64,000 nt of DNA from an uncultured Eubacteriales bacterium (GTDB lineage Bacteria; Bacillota; Clostridia; Oscillospirales; Acutalibacteraceae). Both the position numbers and the translations under genes were made by a program. The notes under the pieces are model-generated. The model saw only the letters and a list, made by a program, of their open reading frames with translations. It did no database searches and was not told the DNA's origin. Location of the stretch: NCBI GenBank assembly GCA_905198155.1, contig CAJKBQ010000011.1, forward strand, positions 19,698-83,697. The letters run 5' to 3'. Shown here one piece after another: positions 44,368-52,784 of this stretch (position 1 is the stretch's first letter; the number at the start of each line of letters is the position of its first letter).

Positions 44368-44415
44368 CAGTCCGCCCATTCCAATCTGAACAGCTCGGAG
44401 CCGCGCTCCGGCCGT

Positions 44416-44431
44416 TGTTTCACGTGAAACA
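44416..44431. promoter_or_regulatory. parS: parS site 2
   Basis: An identical perfect 16-base parS palindrome lies between noc and parA, 82 bases from site 1. Confidence 0.96.
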
Positions 44432-44504
44432 CGCGCCGAAACGTTGGAAAACCGGGCTGTTTTTATTTTTTTCGCGAAAATCGAAACTTTTTTGCGCAAT
44501 ACCC

Positions 44505-44533
44505 TTTTCAAACACGCGGAAAGATGTTATAAT
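44505..44533 (+). promoter_or_regulatory. Promoter of parA-parB
   Basis: TATAAT (44528-44533) is preceded at 17 bases by TTTTCA. It lies 34 bases before the parA start and 74 bases after parS site 2. Confidence 0.6.
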
Positions 44534-44566
44534 GAATTCAAACCATCTTCGGAAGGGGCGAACGCC

Positions 44567-45334
44567 ATGGGCAAAGTGATCGCAGTCATCAACCAGAAGG
44601 GCGGCGTCGGAAAAACGACCACCGTCATCAACCTGGGCGCCGCGCTGGGCGCGCGGGGATTCCGGGTGCTGCTGGTCGATGTCGATCCGCAAGGCAACTC
44701 TACGCAGGGCTTGGGCGTGGACAAGTCCAAAGTCAAAAAATCCACCTATCATGCGTTGATCGACGGGGTACGCGGCGACGAGATTCGCATCCACACGCAG
44801 TTTGAAAACCTGGACCTGATGCCGGCGACGAACGCGCTGCTCGGCGCGGAGATCGAAATGGTCGATGTGCAGCAGCGGGAGTTCTGCCTGCGGCGGGCGC
44901 TGGTGCCAATCCGCGGGGAATACGATTATATCCTGATCGACTGCCCGCCGTCGCTCGGGCTGATCGCGCTGAACGCACTGTGTGCGTGCGATTCGTTTTT
45001 GGTGCCGATTCAGTGCGAATTTTACGCGCTGGAAGGACTGTCCCAGTTGATGAATCACGTTCGGCTGGTGAAACGCAGCTACAACCCGAAGCTGGAAACC
45101 GAAGGCGTCCTGCTGACGATGTTCGACAGCCGGTTGAACCTGACGCAGCAGGTTGTGAAGGAAGTCAAAAAATATTTCCCGCACAAAGTGTACCGCACGG
45201 TGATCCCGCGGTCGGTGCGACTGTCGGAAGCGCCGGGATTCGGACAGCCGATCATGTATTTTGACCGCAGCTGCAAAGGCGCGCTGGCGTACGATGCGCT
45301 GGCGGGGGAGATGGCGTCCGGCGGACCGAAGTAA
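44567..45334 (+). CDS. parA: Chromosome partitioning ATPase ParA (Soj)
   Basis: A protein of 255 residues. The deviant Walker A motif is KGGVGKTTT (11-19), followed by LLVDVDPQGNSTQGLGV. Walker B is YDYILIDCPPSLGL, and the later PIQCEFYALEGLSQL matches chromosomal Soj. It hydrolyses ATP on nucleoid DNA and works with ParB-parS in origin segregation; in Bacillus it also regulates DnaA. ATG 44567 follows GGAAGGGG. The frame extends upstream into the promoter and is not used. parS site 3 lies just after its stop. Confidence 0.97.
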   Translation: MGKVIAVINQKGGVGKTTTVINLGAALGARGFRVLLVDVDPQGNSTQGLGVDKSKVKKSTYHALIDGVRGDEIRIHTQFENLDLMPATNALLGAEIEMVDVQQREFCLRRALVPIRGEYDYILIDCPPSLGLIALNALCACDSFLVPIQCEFYALEGLSQLMNHVRLVKRSYNPKLETEGVLLTMFDSRLNLTQQVVKEVKKYFPHKVYRTVIPRSVRLSEAPGFGQPIMYFDRSCKGALAYDALAGEMASGGPK

Positions 45335-45338
45335 TCGG

Positions 45339-45354
45339 TGTTTCACGTGAAACA
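45339..45354. promoter_or_regulatory. parS: parS site 3
   Basis: A perfect 16-base parS palindrome in the 50-base gap between parA and parB. Confidence 0.96.
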
Positions 45355-45384
45355 TTGCCCGAACAGATTGAAGGAGTGATTGGA

Positions 45385-46239
45385 TTGGCGAGTAAAAAAG
45401 GCGGATTGGGCAAGGGATTGGAGTCGCTGTTCTCTGAAAATGCGATTTTGGACGAGGGAAGCACCGTTAAACTGAGTATCAACGACATCGAACCCAACCG
45501 CGATCAGCCGCGAAAAGAATTTGACGAGCAGGCGCTGAGCGAATTGGCGGACTCCATCGCGCAGCACGGCGTGTTGCAGCCGCTGCTGGTGCGGCCGATT
45601 TTGGACGGCGGCTATCAGCTGGTTGCGGGGGAGCGCCGGTGGCGCGCCGCCCGGATGGCCGGGCTGACCGAAGTGCCGGTGGTGATCCGGTCGATGAGCG
45701 ACCGCGAAATGATGGAACTGGCGATGATCGAAAACCTCCAACGCGAGGATCTGAACCCCGTGGAAGAGGCGGAAGGGTTCCGCCAGCTGATGGAAACGTA
45801 CGACCTGACGCAGGAGGACGTGGCCAAAGCGGTCGGCAAGTCGCGCCCGGCGGTGGCGAACGCAATGCGGCTGCTGGGGCTGCCGTCCGACGTGCTCGGC
45901 CTGGTGCGCAGCGGGTCGCTCAGCTCCGGCCATGCGCGGTGCCTGCTGTCGTTCCCGACGGAGCAGGTACATGAAGTCGCGCAGGAGGTGCTGAAAAAGA
46001 ACCTGACGGTGCGCGACCTCGAAAAAATGGCGAAAGCAGTGCACCGGAAACCGCGCGCTGCCGCCGAAAAACCGCGCCGCGCGCCGTTTTTTGACGAAGT
46101 GGAGCTGGCGCTGAAAACGCAGCTGGGCCGCCGGGTGCGCGTCGTGAACGCGTCGGGCGATACCGGCACGCTGGAAATTGAATTTTACGATCGCGACGAT
46201 CTGCGCGATCTGGCCGGGAAACTGGGCGGCGACGCCTGA
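45385..46239 (+). CDS. parB: Chromosome partitioning protein ParB (Spo0J)
   Basis: A protein of 284 residues. It starts [17 protein letters not shown], the classic ParB N-terminus. The CTPase region has [19 protein letters not shown] and [14 protein letters not shown], the central helix-turn-helix [24 protein letters not shown], and the C-terminal dimer domain ends [16 protein letters not shown]. It loads at parS and recruits SMC. The start is TTG 45385, with AAGGAG 8 bases upstream. Confidence 0.97.
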   Translation: MASKKGGLGKGLESLFSENAILDEGSTVKLSINDIEPNRDQPRKEFDEQALSELADSIAQHGVLQPLLVRPILDGGYQLVAGERRWRAARMAGLTEVPVVIRSMSDREMMELAMIENLQREDLNPVEEAEGFRQLMETYDLTQEDVAKAVGKSRPAVANAMRLLGLPSDVLGLVRSGSLSSGHARCLLSFPTEQVHEVAQEVLKKNLTVRDLEKMAKAVHRKPRAAAEKPRRAPFFDEVELALKTQLGRRVRVVNASGDTGTLEIEFYDRDDLRDLAGKLGGDA

Positions 46240-46277
46240 TTTTCTGCGAAATTTCAGAGAAAAAGAGGGATATCCAA

Positions 46278-47009
46278 ATGGAAATTGAAATGTTTTATCA
46301 GGAATACGGCAATCCGGCGCACAAACCGATGATTTTTCTGCACGGCTGCCGCGGCGACCACACGTTTTACCAAAATCAGATTGATTCGCTCAAAGACAAG
46401 TACCACATCTTCGCCGTCGATCTGCGCGGCCACGGCAACACGCCCCGCGGTACCGCGCCGTTCACGCTCGACACGCTGGTGGAGGACTTGCACGACTTCA
46501 TGATCGCGCACGAAATGGATCAGGCGACGCTGTGCGGATTTGCCGACGGCGCGAACGTGGTGCTGCTGTTCGCGCTCAAATACACCAGCATGGTGCGCGC
46601 GATGATCCTGAACAGCGCCAACTACAACCCCGGCGGGCTGAAAAAACGCCACTACCTCGCGTACTGCATCCGCTTCCTGTTCGACGCCGTGTGCGCGATT
46701 TTCAGCAAAAAGAAGCGCTTTATGCTGCAAACCCTGCGCATGACGCTCCGCGAGCCGCATTTGGACCCGCTGAAACTGCGGTACTTTAAGATGCCGATTC
46801 TGGTGATCGCCGGAACGTGCGACACGCTGCGCGAGCAGCATACCCGCCGGATGTCGGCGCATATGCCCACCTCGGTGGTGCGGATTATTCCGGGCTTCCA
46901 CCGCGTGGCCAAGCGGAACATCAAGCTGTTCAACCGGATTCTGGATCACTTTATGGTGCAGCTGGTGGAGGATCCGAACGGCATGAAAAACCGGTATATG
47001 TTCTACTAA
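46278..47009 (+). CDS. Alpha/beta-hydrolase-fold protein lacking the nucleophile serine
   Basis: A protein of 243 residues with the whole alpha/beta-hydrolase plan: IFLHGCRGD (oxyanion loop), FAVDLRGHGNT, and a nucleophile elbow that reads CGFADGAN instead of GxSxG, so Ala89 stands where serine is expected (codon GCC). The acid (Asp182 in GTCDTL) and histidine (His208 in GFHRVA) positions are kept. It is therefore either a non-catalytic member or uses other chemistry. It follows parB by 38 bases and precedes the EEP gene by 34, so it may belong to the same transcript. Confidence 0.8.
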   Translation: MEIEMFYQEYGNPAHKPMIFLHGCRGDHTFYQNQIDSLKDKYHIFAVDLRGHGNTPRGTAPFTLDTLVEDLHDFMIAHEMDQATLCGFADGANVVLLFALKYTSMVRAMILNSANYNPGGLKKRHYLAYCIRFLFDAVCAIFSKKKRFMLQTLRMTLREPHLDPLKLRYFKMPILVIAGTCDTLREQHTRRMSAHMPTSVVRIIPGFHRVAKRNIKLFNRILDHFMVQLVEDPNGMKNRYMFY

Positions 47010-47043
47010 TCATTTCAGAACGGAACGAAAAGGAGCAGAGAAT

Positions 47044-47889
47044 ATGGCGACCTATCGGATCATGAGCAACAACCAATGGTATTGCGACCGGCAGACCGAC
47101 GCGTGGAAAGCGCTGGGGATTGATTCCACCGGCGCAGTGCGCGAGGAAGGCTTTGCGCGGTTCTACCGCGAAACACAGCCGGATCTCATCGGCTTGCAGG
47201 AGGTCTCGCCGACGATGGCGGAATCGCTGATGACGATTCTGACGGCCGACGGCGGGCGGTATGCGCTGCTGTGGGGGCACGATACGCCGGTGATCTACCG
47301 CAGCGACCGGTTTGAACTGGTGGATTCCGACTTCCGGCTGTATCCGGACGACGTGCCGGGCTGGGACGGCTGCTTCAACAACAGCCAAACCAAATCGTGG
47401 TGCATTGCCGTGCTGCGCGCCAAGGAAACCGGAAAGCGGCTGATTTTTGCGTCCACGCATCTGTGGTGGAAAAGCAGCAACCCCGCGTTGTCTTGGTACC
47501 AGACTGGATCCGACGAGGCGCGCGCATATCAGCTGGGGATGCTGATGGATCGCGTCGCGCAGTTTCAGGCGCAGTACAATGCCCCGGCGATCATCGTCGG
47601 CGACCTGAATGCCAAGTACGCGTCGCCCGCCGTGCAGGCTGCGCTGTCCCGCGGGTACCGCCATGCGCACGATATCGCGGTGGAATTCGCCAACGAAGAG
47701 GACGGAATGCACGAATGCGGCCCCGACGGGTACGAGCCGTACACGCCGGCCACGTTTGCGGAATCGATCGACCATATTCTGATCAAAGACGCGCCGGAGG
47801 GCTTTGTCCGCCGGTTCGACCGCGCTATGCCGGACTATTACCTGACGCTGTCCGACCATGCGCCGACGTGGATCGACGTCCAATATTAA
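47044..47889 (+). CDS. Endonuclease/exonuclease/phosphatase family protein
   Basis: A protein of 281 residues with EEP motifs: IMSNNQW (Asn), DLIGLQEVS (Glu53, metal ligand), STHLWW, IIVGDLNAKY and the C-terminal SDHAPTWID with the catalytic Asp-His pair. The fold is shared by DNase I, phosphatases and sphingomyelinases, so the substrate is open. There is no signal peptide. AAAGGAG stands upstream of ATG 47044. It is closed by a strong terminator. Confidence 0.85.
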   Translation: MATYRIMSNNQWYCDRQTDAWKALGIDSTGAVREEGFARFYRETQPDLIGLQEVSPTMAESLMTILTADGGRYALLWGHDTPVIYRSDRFELVDSDFRLYPDDVPGWDGCFNNSQTKSWCIAVLRAKETGKRLIFASTHLWWKSSNPALSWYQTGSDEARAYQLGMLMDRVAQFQAQYNAPAIIVGDLNAKYASPAVQAALSRGYRHAHDIAVEFANEEDGMHECGPDGYEPYTPATFAESIDHILIKDAPEGFVRRFDRAMPDYYLTLSDHAPTWIDVQY

Positions 47890-47903
47890 GCTCAAAAAAC
47901 CAG

Positions 47904-47948
47904 AATGCCCGCATTGCTTTCGTTTGCGCGAAGCAGTGCGGGCATTTT
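47904..47948 (+). terminator. Terminator after the EEP gene
   Basis: A 16-base stem (AATGCCCGCATTGCTT with AAGCAGTGCGGGCATT, one wobble) with a 10-base loop is followed by TTTT. It also faces the convergent maf gene. Confidence 0.88.
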
Positions 47949-47958
47949 ATCGGTGTGC

Positions 47959-48537
47959 TTATTCCGCCGGGATGGCGCCGGTCATTTGCAGGATCATCAC
48001 CAGCCGATCGACCGGCAGGCCGATGATGTTGGCGTAGTCGCCGGAAAAATGATCGACCAGCGCGCGGCCGCCGCCCTGAATCGCGTACGCGCCCGCTTTG
48101 TCCATCGGTTCACCGGAGGCGACGTAGGCGGCGATTTGCGACGCGGTCAGCGGGCGGAACGTGACGTGCGACGTCTCGCAGAAGGTCAGCTCCGTGCCGT
48201 TCGGCAGAATCACGCACACGCCGGTCTGCACCTGATGCGTGCGGGCCGACAGCAGCCGCAGCATCGCGGCCGCATCGTACGGGTCGGTCGGCTTGCCCAG
48301 AATGCGTCCGCGGCAGGAGACCAGCGTGTCCGCGCCGATGACGTATGCGCCGGGGTACAGCTCCGCGACGGCCTCCGCTTTGCGCTGCGCCAGATTCATC
48401 ACGGCTTTGTGCGGCGGCCAGTCCGCCGGGACGGTTTCGTCCGCGTTGGCGGCGCAGACCTCGAACGGAACGCCCGCCCCGCGCAGCAGCATCCGGCGGC
48501 GCGGCGACGCCGAAGCCAGGTAAATGGGGTACTTCAT
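47959..48537 (-). CDS. maf: Maf-family nucleoside triphosphate pyrophosphatase
   Basis: A protein of 192 residues starting KYPIYLASASPRRRMLLRGAG, the Maf signature. It continues with ADETV, YVIGADTLVSCRGRILGKP and DKAGAYAIQGGGRALVDHFSGDYANIIGLPV. Maf proteins hydrolyse non-canonical NTPs such as dTTP/UTP or modified nucleotides, and in Bacillus overproduction affects division. It is alone in its direction, close to the thioesterase gene upstream. Confidence 0.93.
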   Translation of the reverse strand: MKYPIYLASASPRRRMLLRGAGVPFEVCAANADETVPADWPPHKAVMNLAQRKAEAVAELYPGAYVIGADTLVSCRGRILGKPTDPYDAAAMLRLLSARTHQVQTGVCVILPNGTELTFCETSHVTFRPLTASQIAAYVASGEPMDKAGAYAIQGGGRALVDHFSGDYANIIGLPVDRLVMILQMTGAIPAE

Positions 48538-48587
48538 AATTGGAATCCTTTCTTAATAAAGGGTAAATATTCTTAAAACAAGGAATC

Positions 48588-49271
48588 TCAGAGCACCGCG
48601 CGCGCCAAAAACGCCACATGACCGCCCTGCGCGCCCCAGATCAGTTCGCCGCTGCGGAACAGCCGGAATGTACTGCCCGGCAGCAGCTCGTGCTCGTAGT
48701 GCAGGTGCAGCTCGCGCGGCGACTGCGCGGTTTGCAGCGCCGTTTGGACAAAGTCGGCGTAGCACGCGTTGTTGACGTGGCCGTTGTAGTCGATCATGTC
48801 CGGCTGCACGGTGCATTCGCCGCAGTCTGTGCCGGACGCAGGCGCGCTCAGCCGTTCCAGCGCGATAAACTGCGGGGTGAACGGTTCGCCCGCGCCGCTG
48901 AGCCACACCGGGCGGAAGATCCGCCGCGACCCCAGCGAGATGCAAAAGCATTCGTTGATCGCTTCGGCGACGGGCATCGACCCGCGGTAAAATTCAAATA
49001 CACGCGACGCGCGCACGCCGTGCTGCGCGAACTGGCGCGTGTCGGCGCGGTCGGGCAGTTCGCCCGGCAGCAGGATCCGCAGTGCGCTGCGCGACAGCAT
49101 CATCGATTCGCCGCGCGCCAGCATATCTTTCATCGGGTATCCGCACGCAGCCAGGTGCTGCTCGCCAACGTCCTGCATCATCCGCAGGTACGCGGCCGGG
49201 GCGGCGCTGCCCGGCGCGACGGGACACGTCCAAAATTCCGTCAGGATGGGGGTACTTTCGTTTCGGTTCAC
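48588..49271 (-). CDS. Acyl-ACP thioesterase
   Basis: A protein of 227 residues of the FatA/FatB-like double hot-dog family. The first hot-dog has PAAYLRMMQDVGEQHLAACG. The second has the catalytic-loop DYNGHVNNACYADFV, with the Asn and His used in plant and bacterial thioesterases. It releases fatty acids from acyl carrier protein. The start is GTG 49271, with AAAGGAG 10 bases upstream; an in-frame ATG at 49310 would include that site. The maf gene follows after 50 bases. Confidence 0.85.
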   Translation of the reverse strand: MNRNESTPILTEFWTCPVAPGSAAPAAYLRMMQDVGEQHLAACGYPMKDMLARGESMMLSRSALRILLPGELPDRADTRQFAQHGVRASRVFEFYRGSMPVAEAINECFCISLGSRRIFRPVWLSGAGEPFTPQFIALERLSAPASGTDCGECTVQPDMIDYNGHVNNACYADFVQTALQTAQSPRELHLHYEHELLPGSTFRLFRSGELIWGAQGGHVAFLARAVL

Positions 49272-49417
49272 AAGAGAAACGCTCCTTTCAGTGAAAATCT
49301 GCTCTTTCATTATAGCGTTTTATTTGCTAAATTGCAAGCGAATTACAAAAAAAGATTCAAAAGTTTTGGGAAAATGAACGAAATTGCAAAATCCGATGAA
49401 TAATTTGCAAAATCCTC

Positions 49418-49446
49418 TTGAAAATGCGGCCGAAAACAAGTATAAT
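49418..49446 (+). promoter_or_regulatory. Sigma-A promoter of the TAXI-TRAP operon
   Basis: TTGAAA and TATAAT are spaced 17 bases apart, 66 bases before the start codon. Confidence 0.82.
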
Positions 49447-49512
49447 AAAACCAAATTGTTTTTACCTGTGTATACAGGTATTCAAATATTCTTTGGAAGG
49501 GGTTCATCTATC

Positions 49513-50505
49513 ATGAAAAAATTCTGGATGGCTGCGGCAGCGGTGGTACTGTGCGCAGCAATGCTGCTGACCGGCTGCGGCGGCGGCAACGCGATCAAGA
49601 TCGGCACCGGCGGCAACACCGGCACGTATTTTGCGTATTCCACGGCGGTGGCGCAGATTTTGCAGAACAAGACCGGGCTGACGGTCAGCGCGCTGTCTAC
49701 CGGCGGATCGGTGGCCAACATCAACGGCATTAACGATAAAGACTACAACATGGGCATCGTGCAGAACGACACGATGATTAACGCGTACAACGGCCTCGAC
49801 GCGAAAAACTTCAAAAATGGCGCGGTGACTTCGTTCTCCGTGATGGGCGAAGTGTATTCCGAAGTGGTGCAGATCGTGGTGGACGCGAAGTTGAAAGACA
49901 AGGTCAAAACGCTGGCCGACCTCAAAGGGCTGCGCGTGTCTGTGGGCGACGCCGGGTCCGGCGTGTACAGCAACGCCAAAGACCTGCTGGCGGCGTACGG
50001 GCTGGATATTGACAAGGATATCCAGCAGAACAACCTGTCCGTCGGCAGCTCTGCGGACGCGATGAAAGACGGCAAGCTGGACGCGTTCTTCTTCACCGCC
50101 GGCGCACCGACCACCGCCATCACCGAGCTGCAAACCTCGATGGATGTGTTCCTGCTGTCGCTGGAAGAAGACGTGATGCAGAAATTCATCGACGAGCACA
50201 AGATCGACGGCAAGTACGAAGTGTACTCCGTGCAGCCGATCACGCACGCGCAGTATGCGTGCATCCCGGAAGATGCGCCGGTGAAAACCATCGGTGTGAC
50301 GGCGACGTTCATCGTGGCCAACAGCCTGAGCGAGGACGACGTGTACAACATGACCAAGGCGCTGTGGGAAAGCACGGACGAGATCGCCAAGGCGCACGCC
50401 GTCGGCAGCAGCATGGACATCAACAATGCGTTTGCGACCATCGGCAACGTGCCGCTGCATCCGGGCGCTGAGAAGTATTACAAAGAGCAGGGTCTGCTGA
50501 AATAA
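49513..50505 (+). CDS. TAXI-family TRAP transporter solute-binding lipoprotein
   Basis: A protein of 330 residues. The lipoprotein signal ends LLTGC (about Cys22). The mature start GNAIKIGTGGNTGTYFAYSTAVAQIL carries the G-T-G-G-x-x-G-x-Y motif of TAXI receptors, and DAGSGVYSNAKDLLAAYGLD and TAGAPTTAITEL are further family segments. It binds a small solute, often an amino acid or organic acid, and hands it to the TRAP permease encoded 97 bases downstream. ATG 49513 has GGAAGGGG upstream. Confidence 0.94.
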   Translation: MKKFWMAAAAVVLCAAMLLTGCGGGNAIKIGTGGNTGTYFAYSTAVAQILQNKTGLTVSALSTGGSVANINGINDKDYNMGIVQNDTMINAYNGLDAKNFKNGAVTSFSVMGEVYSEVVQIVVDAKLKDKVKTLADLKGLRVSVGDAGSGVYSNAKDLLAAYGLDIDKDIQQNNLSVGSSADAMKDGKLDAFFFTAGAPTTAITELQTSMDVFLLSLEEDVMQKFIDEHKIDGKYEVYSVQPITHAQYACIPEDAPVKTIGVTATFIVANSLSEDDVYNMTKALWESTDEIAKAHAVGSSMDINNAFATIGNVPLHPGAEKYYKEQGLLK

Positions 50506-50602
50506 GCAGTCCGGCGGACGAAATTTTGACGTTTGCGCGCCCGGCGAGAGGAGACGCTTCTTGCCGGGCGCAATTCGGAATATTTTGCAAGGAGGAATTT
50601 GA

Positions 50603-52720
50603 ATGACGAATCCGGAGCAGGAGCGCTCGGCCGAAGAGTTGATGCGCGAGCTGGACCGCGACAGCATGACGCGATTGCTGACCGGCCGCCGGAAGCGCGT
50701 CGTGGACTTTGCGTTCATCGCCTATGCCGTGATTATGATGGTGATGACGCTGGTGGTTTCCGGCGCGACGCCGTACACGCGGCAGCCGCTGTTTTTGGGG
50801 CTGACGCTGTGCATCGGGTACCTGAAATACCCGGCGACCAAGAAGATGGGGAACCGCGAAAACTACCTGCCGTGGTACGATATTGCGCTGGCGGTGCTGT
50901 CGCTGCTGACGTATGGGTACTATGTGGTGAATCAGAACAATATCATCCTGATGGCGCAGCGGATTGGGCTGACGGAGATCATCATCGGGCTGATTGCGCT
51001 GGCGCTGCTGGTGGAGCTGGTGCGCCGCGCGGTCGGGCTGCCGATCATCTGCGTGGCAGGCGCGTTCGTGGTATACGCGGTGATCTGGCTGGTGCAGTCC
51101 AACCCGTACACGGCGCTGCGCAACCTGGTGTATAACCTGTTCTACAACCTGAACTGCGGCGTGTTTTCCACGCCGGTGACGGTGTGCGCATCGTTCATCA
51201 TCCTGTTTATCATCCTCGGCTCGTTCCTGGAAAAAACGGGCGTCGGCGGGTTCTTCGTTGACCTGGCGAACTCGGTGGCGGGCGCGTCGGTCGGCGGCCC
51301 GGCGAAAGTGGCGGTCATTTCGAGCGCGCTGGAAGGCATGTACTCCGGCTCGTCGGTCGCCAACACGGTCGGCAGCGGCTCGGTGACGATTCCGATGATG
51401 AAAAAGACCGGGTATCAGCCGGAATTCGCCGCAGCCGTGGAAGCAGCGGCTTCCACCGGCGGCCAGATCATGCCGCCGATCATGGGCGCTGCGGCGTTCC
51501 TGATGGCGGAAATCACCGGGTATACGTATTTTACCATCGTGATCGCGGCGATTCTGCCCGCGGTGCTGTACTTTACCGGCATTTTCATGATGGTGCATTT
51601 TGAAGCAAAACGGCTGGGGCTGCGCGGCCTGCCGAAAGAGGCCATCCCGAATTTCTTCAGGCTGCTGGCGCAAAACGGCTACCTGCTGCTGCCGGTCGTC
51701 GTGCTGGTGGTGTGCATGAACCACTTCACGGCCGGGATGTCCGCGTGCTTTGCGATTTTCTTCACACTGGTGGTCAGCCTGGTAGACCGCGACGCGGTGA
51801 TCCGGCTGTTCCGCGGCAAAGCGACGGGGCGCGACGCGCTGTTGCTGGTGCTGCCGCTGATTCCGTTGGCGGTGCTGGCCGTGCTGTGGCCGGTGCTGGA
51901 GCTGGACATGGGCCTGTCGATCTTCCTCGCGATGCTGTCGGCGGTCGGGTGCAGCTTCTTCACGCACGGCGCACTGCTGACGCCGCACCTGGTGCTGGAA
52001 GGACTGCACGGCGGCGCGAGCAGCTCGGTCGGCGTGGCGGCCGCGTGCGGCATGGCGGGCATCATCTCCGGCGTCGTATCGATGACGGCGCTGGGCGCGA
52101 CGCTGATCGCGACGATTGTCCCGCTGGCAGAAAAAGGCGCGTTCTTTGCGCTTTTCCTGACGATGCTGTGCTGCATCGTGCTGGGCATGGGCGTCCCGAC
52201 GACGGCCAACTATGTGATTATGGCGACGATCACCGCGCCGATTCTGATCAACATGGGCATCCCGACGCTGGCGGCGCATATGTTCGTGTTCTACTTCGGC
52301 ATCGTGGCGGACATCACGCCGCCGGTCGCGCTGGCCGCGTATGCCGGGTCGGCCATCGCGCATTCCAACCCGCTGAAAACCGGCGTTCAGGCAACAAAAC
52401 TGGCGATTACGGCGTTTATCGTGCCGTATATCTTCGCGTACAGCCCGAATATGCTGCTCGTGATCGGGGAGCCGTCGGTCTGGCAGATCATCCAGATTGC
52501 GGCGACGTCGCTGCTCGGAATCTTCGCCGTGGCGGCCGGGCTGGAAGGCTATATGCATCGCCCGACGCCGATTTGGCAGCGGCTGCTGCTGCTCGTCGGC
52601 GGACTGATGCTGATTAGCCCGGACGGGATGACCGATATCATCGGCGTGGTAATCATCGCGGTGATTGTGGTGCTGCAATATGGGCTGCACCCGAAGAAAA
52701 AGGCGCCGGAGGCGGCGTAA
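50603..52720 (+). CDS. Fused TRAP transporter permease (4TM-12TM)
   Basis: A protein of 705 residues in which the small and large TRAP membrane subunits are joined. The first 150 residues hold about four helices (VDFAFIAYAVIMMVMTLVVSG onward), and the rest holds 12 or more. The large-subunit signatures are present: EGMYSGSSVANTVGSGSVTIPMMKKTGY, AASTGGQIMPPIMGAAAFLMAE and the second-half VLGMGVPTTANYVI. Such fusions are usual with TAXI receptors, and uptake is driven by an ion gradient. The start follows AAGGAGG. A strong terminator closes the operon. Confidence 0.95.
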   Translation: MTNPEQERSAEELMRELDRDSMTRLLTGRRKRVVDFAFIAYAVIMMVMTLVVSGATPYTRQPLFLGLTLCIGYLKYPATKKMGNRENYLPWYDIALAVLSLLTYGYYVVNQNNIILMAQRIGLTEIIIGLIALALLVELVRRAVGLPIICVAGAFVVYAVIWLVQSNPYTALRNLVYNLFYNLNCGVFSTPVTVCASFIILFIILGSFLEKTGVGGFFVDLANSVAGASVGGPAKVAVISSALEGMYSGSSVANTVGSGSVTIPMMKKTGYQPEFAAAVEAAASTGGQIMPPIMGAAAFLMAEITGYTYFTIVIAAILPAVLYFTGIFMMVHFEAKRLGLRGLPKEAIPNFFRLLAQNGYLLLPVVVLVVCMNHFTAGMSACFAIFFTLVVSLVDRDAVIRLFRGKATGRDALLLVLPLIPLAVLAVLWPVLELDMGLSIFLAMLSAVGCSFFTHGALLTPHLVLEGLHGGASSSVGVAAACGMAGIISGVVSMTALGATLIATIVPLAEKGAFFALFLTMLCCIVLGMGVPTTANYVIMATITAPILINMGIPTLAAHMFVFYFGIVADITPPVALAAYAGSAIAHSNPLKTGVQATKLAITAFIVPYIFAYSPNMLLVIGEPSVWQIIQIAATSLLGIFAVAAGLEGYMHRPTPIWQRLLLLVGGLMLISPDGMTDIIGVVIIAVIVVLQYGLHPKKKAPEAA

Positions 52721-52740
52721 GGACGCGAATCAGACCAAAC

Positions 52741-52784
52741 AAACCCCGCAGGCGCGTGTGCAACCCACCGCCTGCGGGGTTTTC
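52741..52784 (+). terminator. Terminator of the TAXI-TRAP operon
   Basis: AAACCCCGCAGGCG pairs with CGCCTGCGGGGTTT, followed by T and AT-rich sequence. It ends directly against the convergent MATE gene. Confidence 0.88.
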
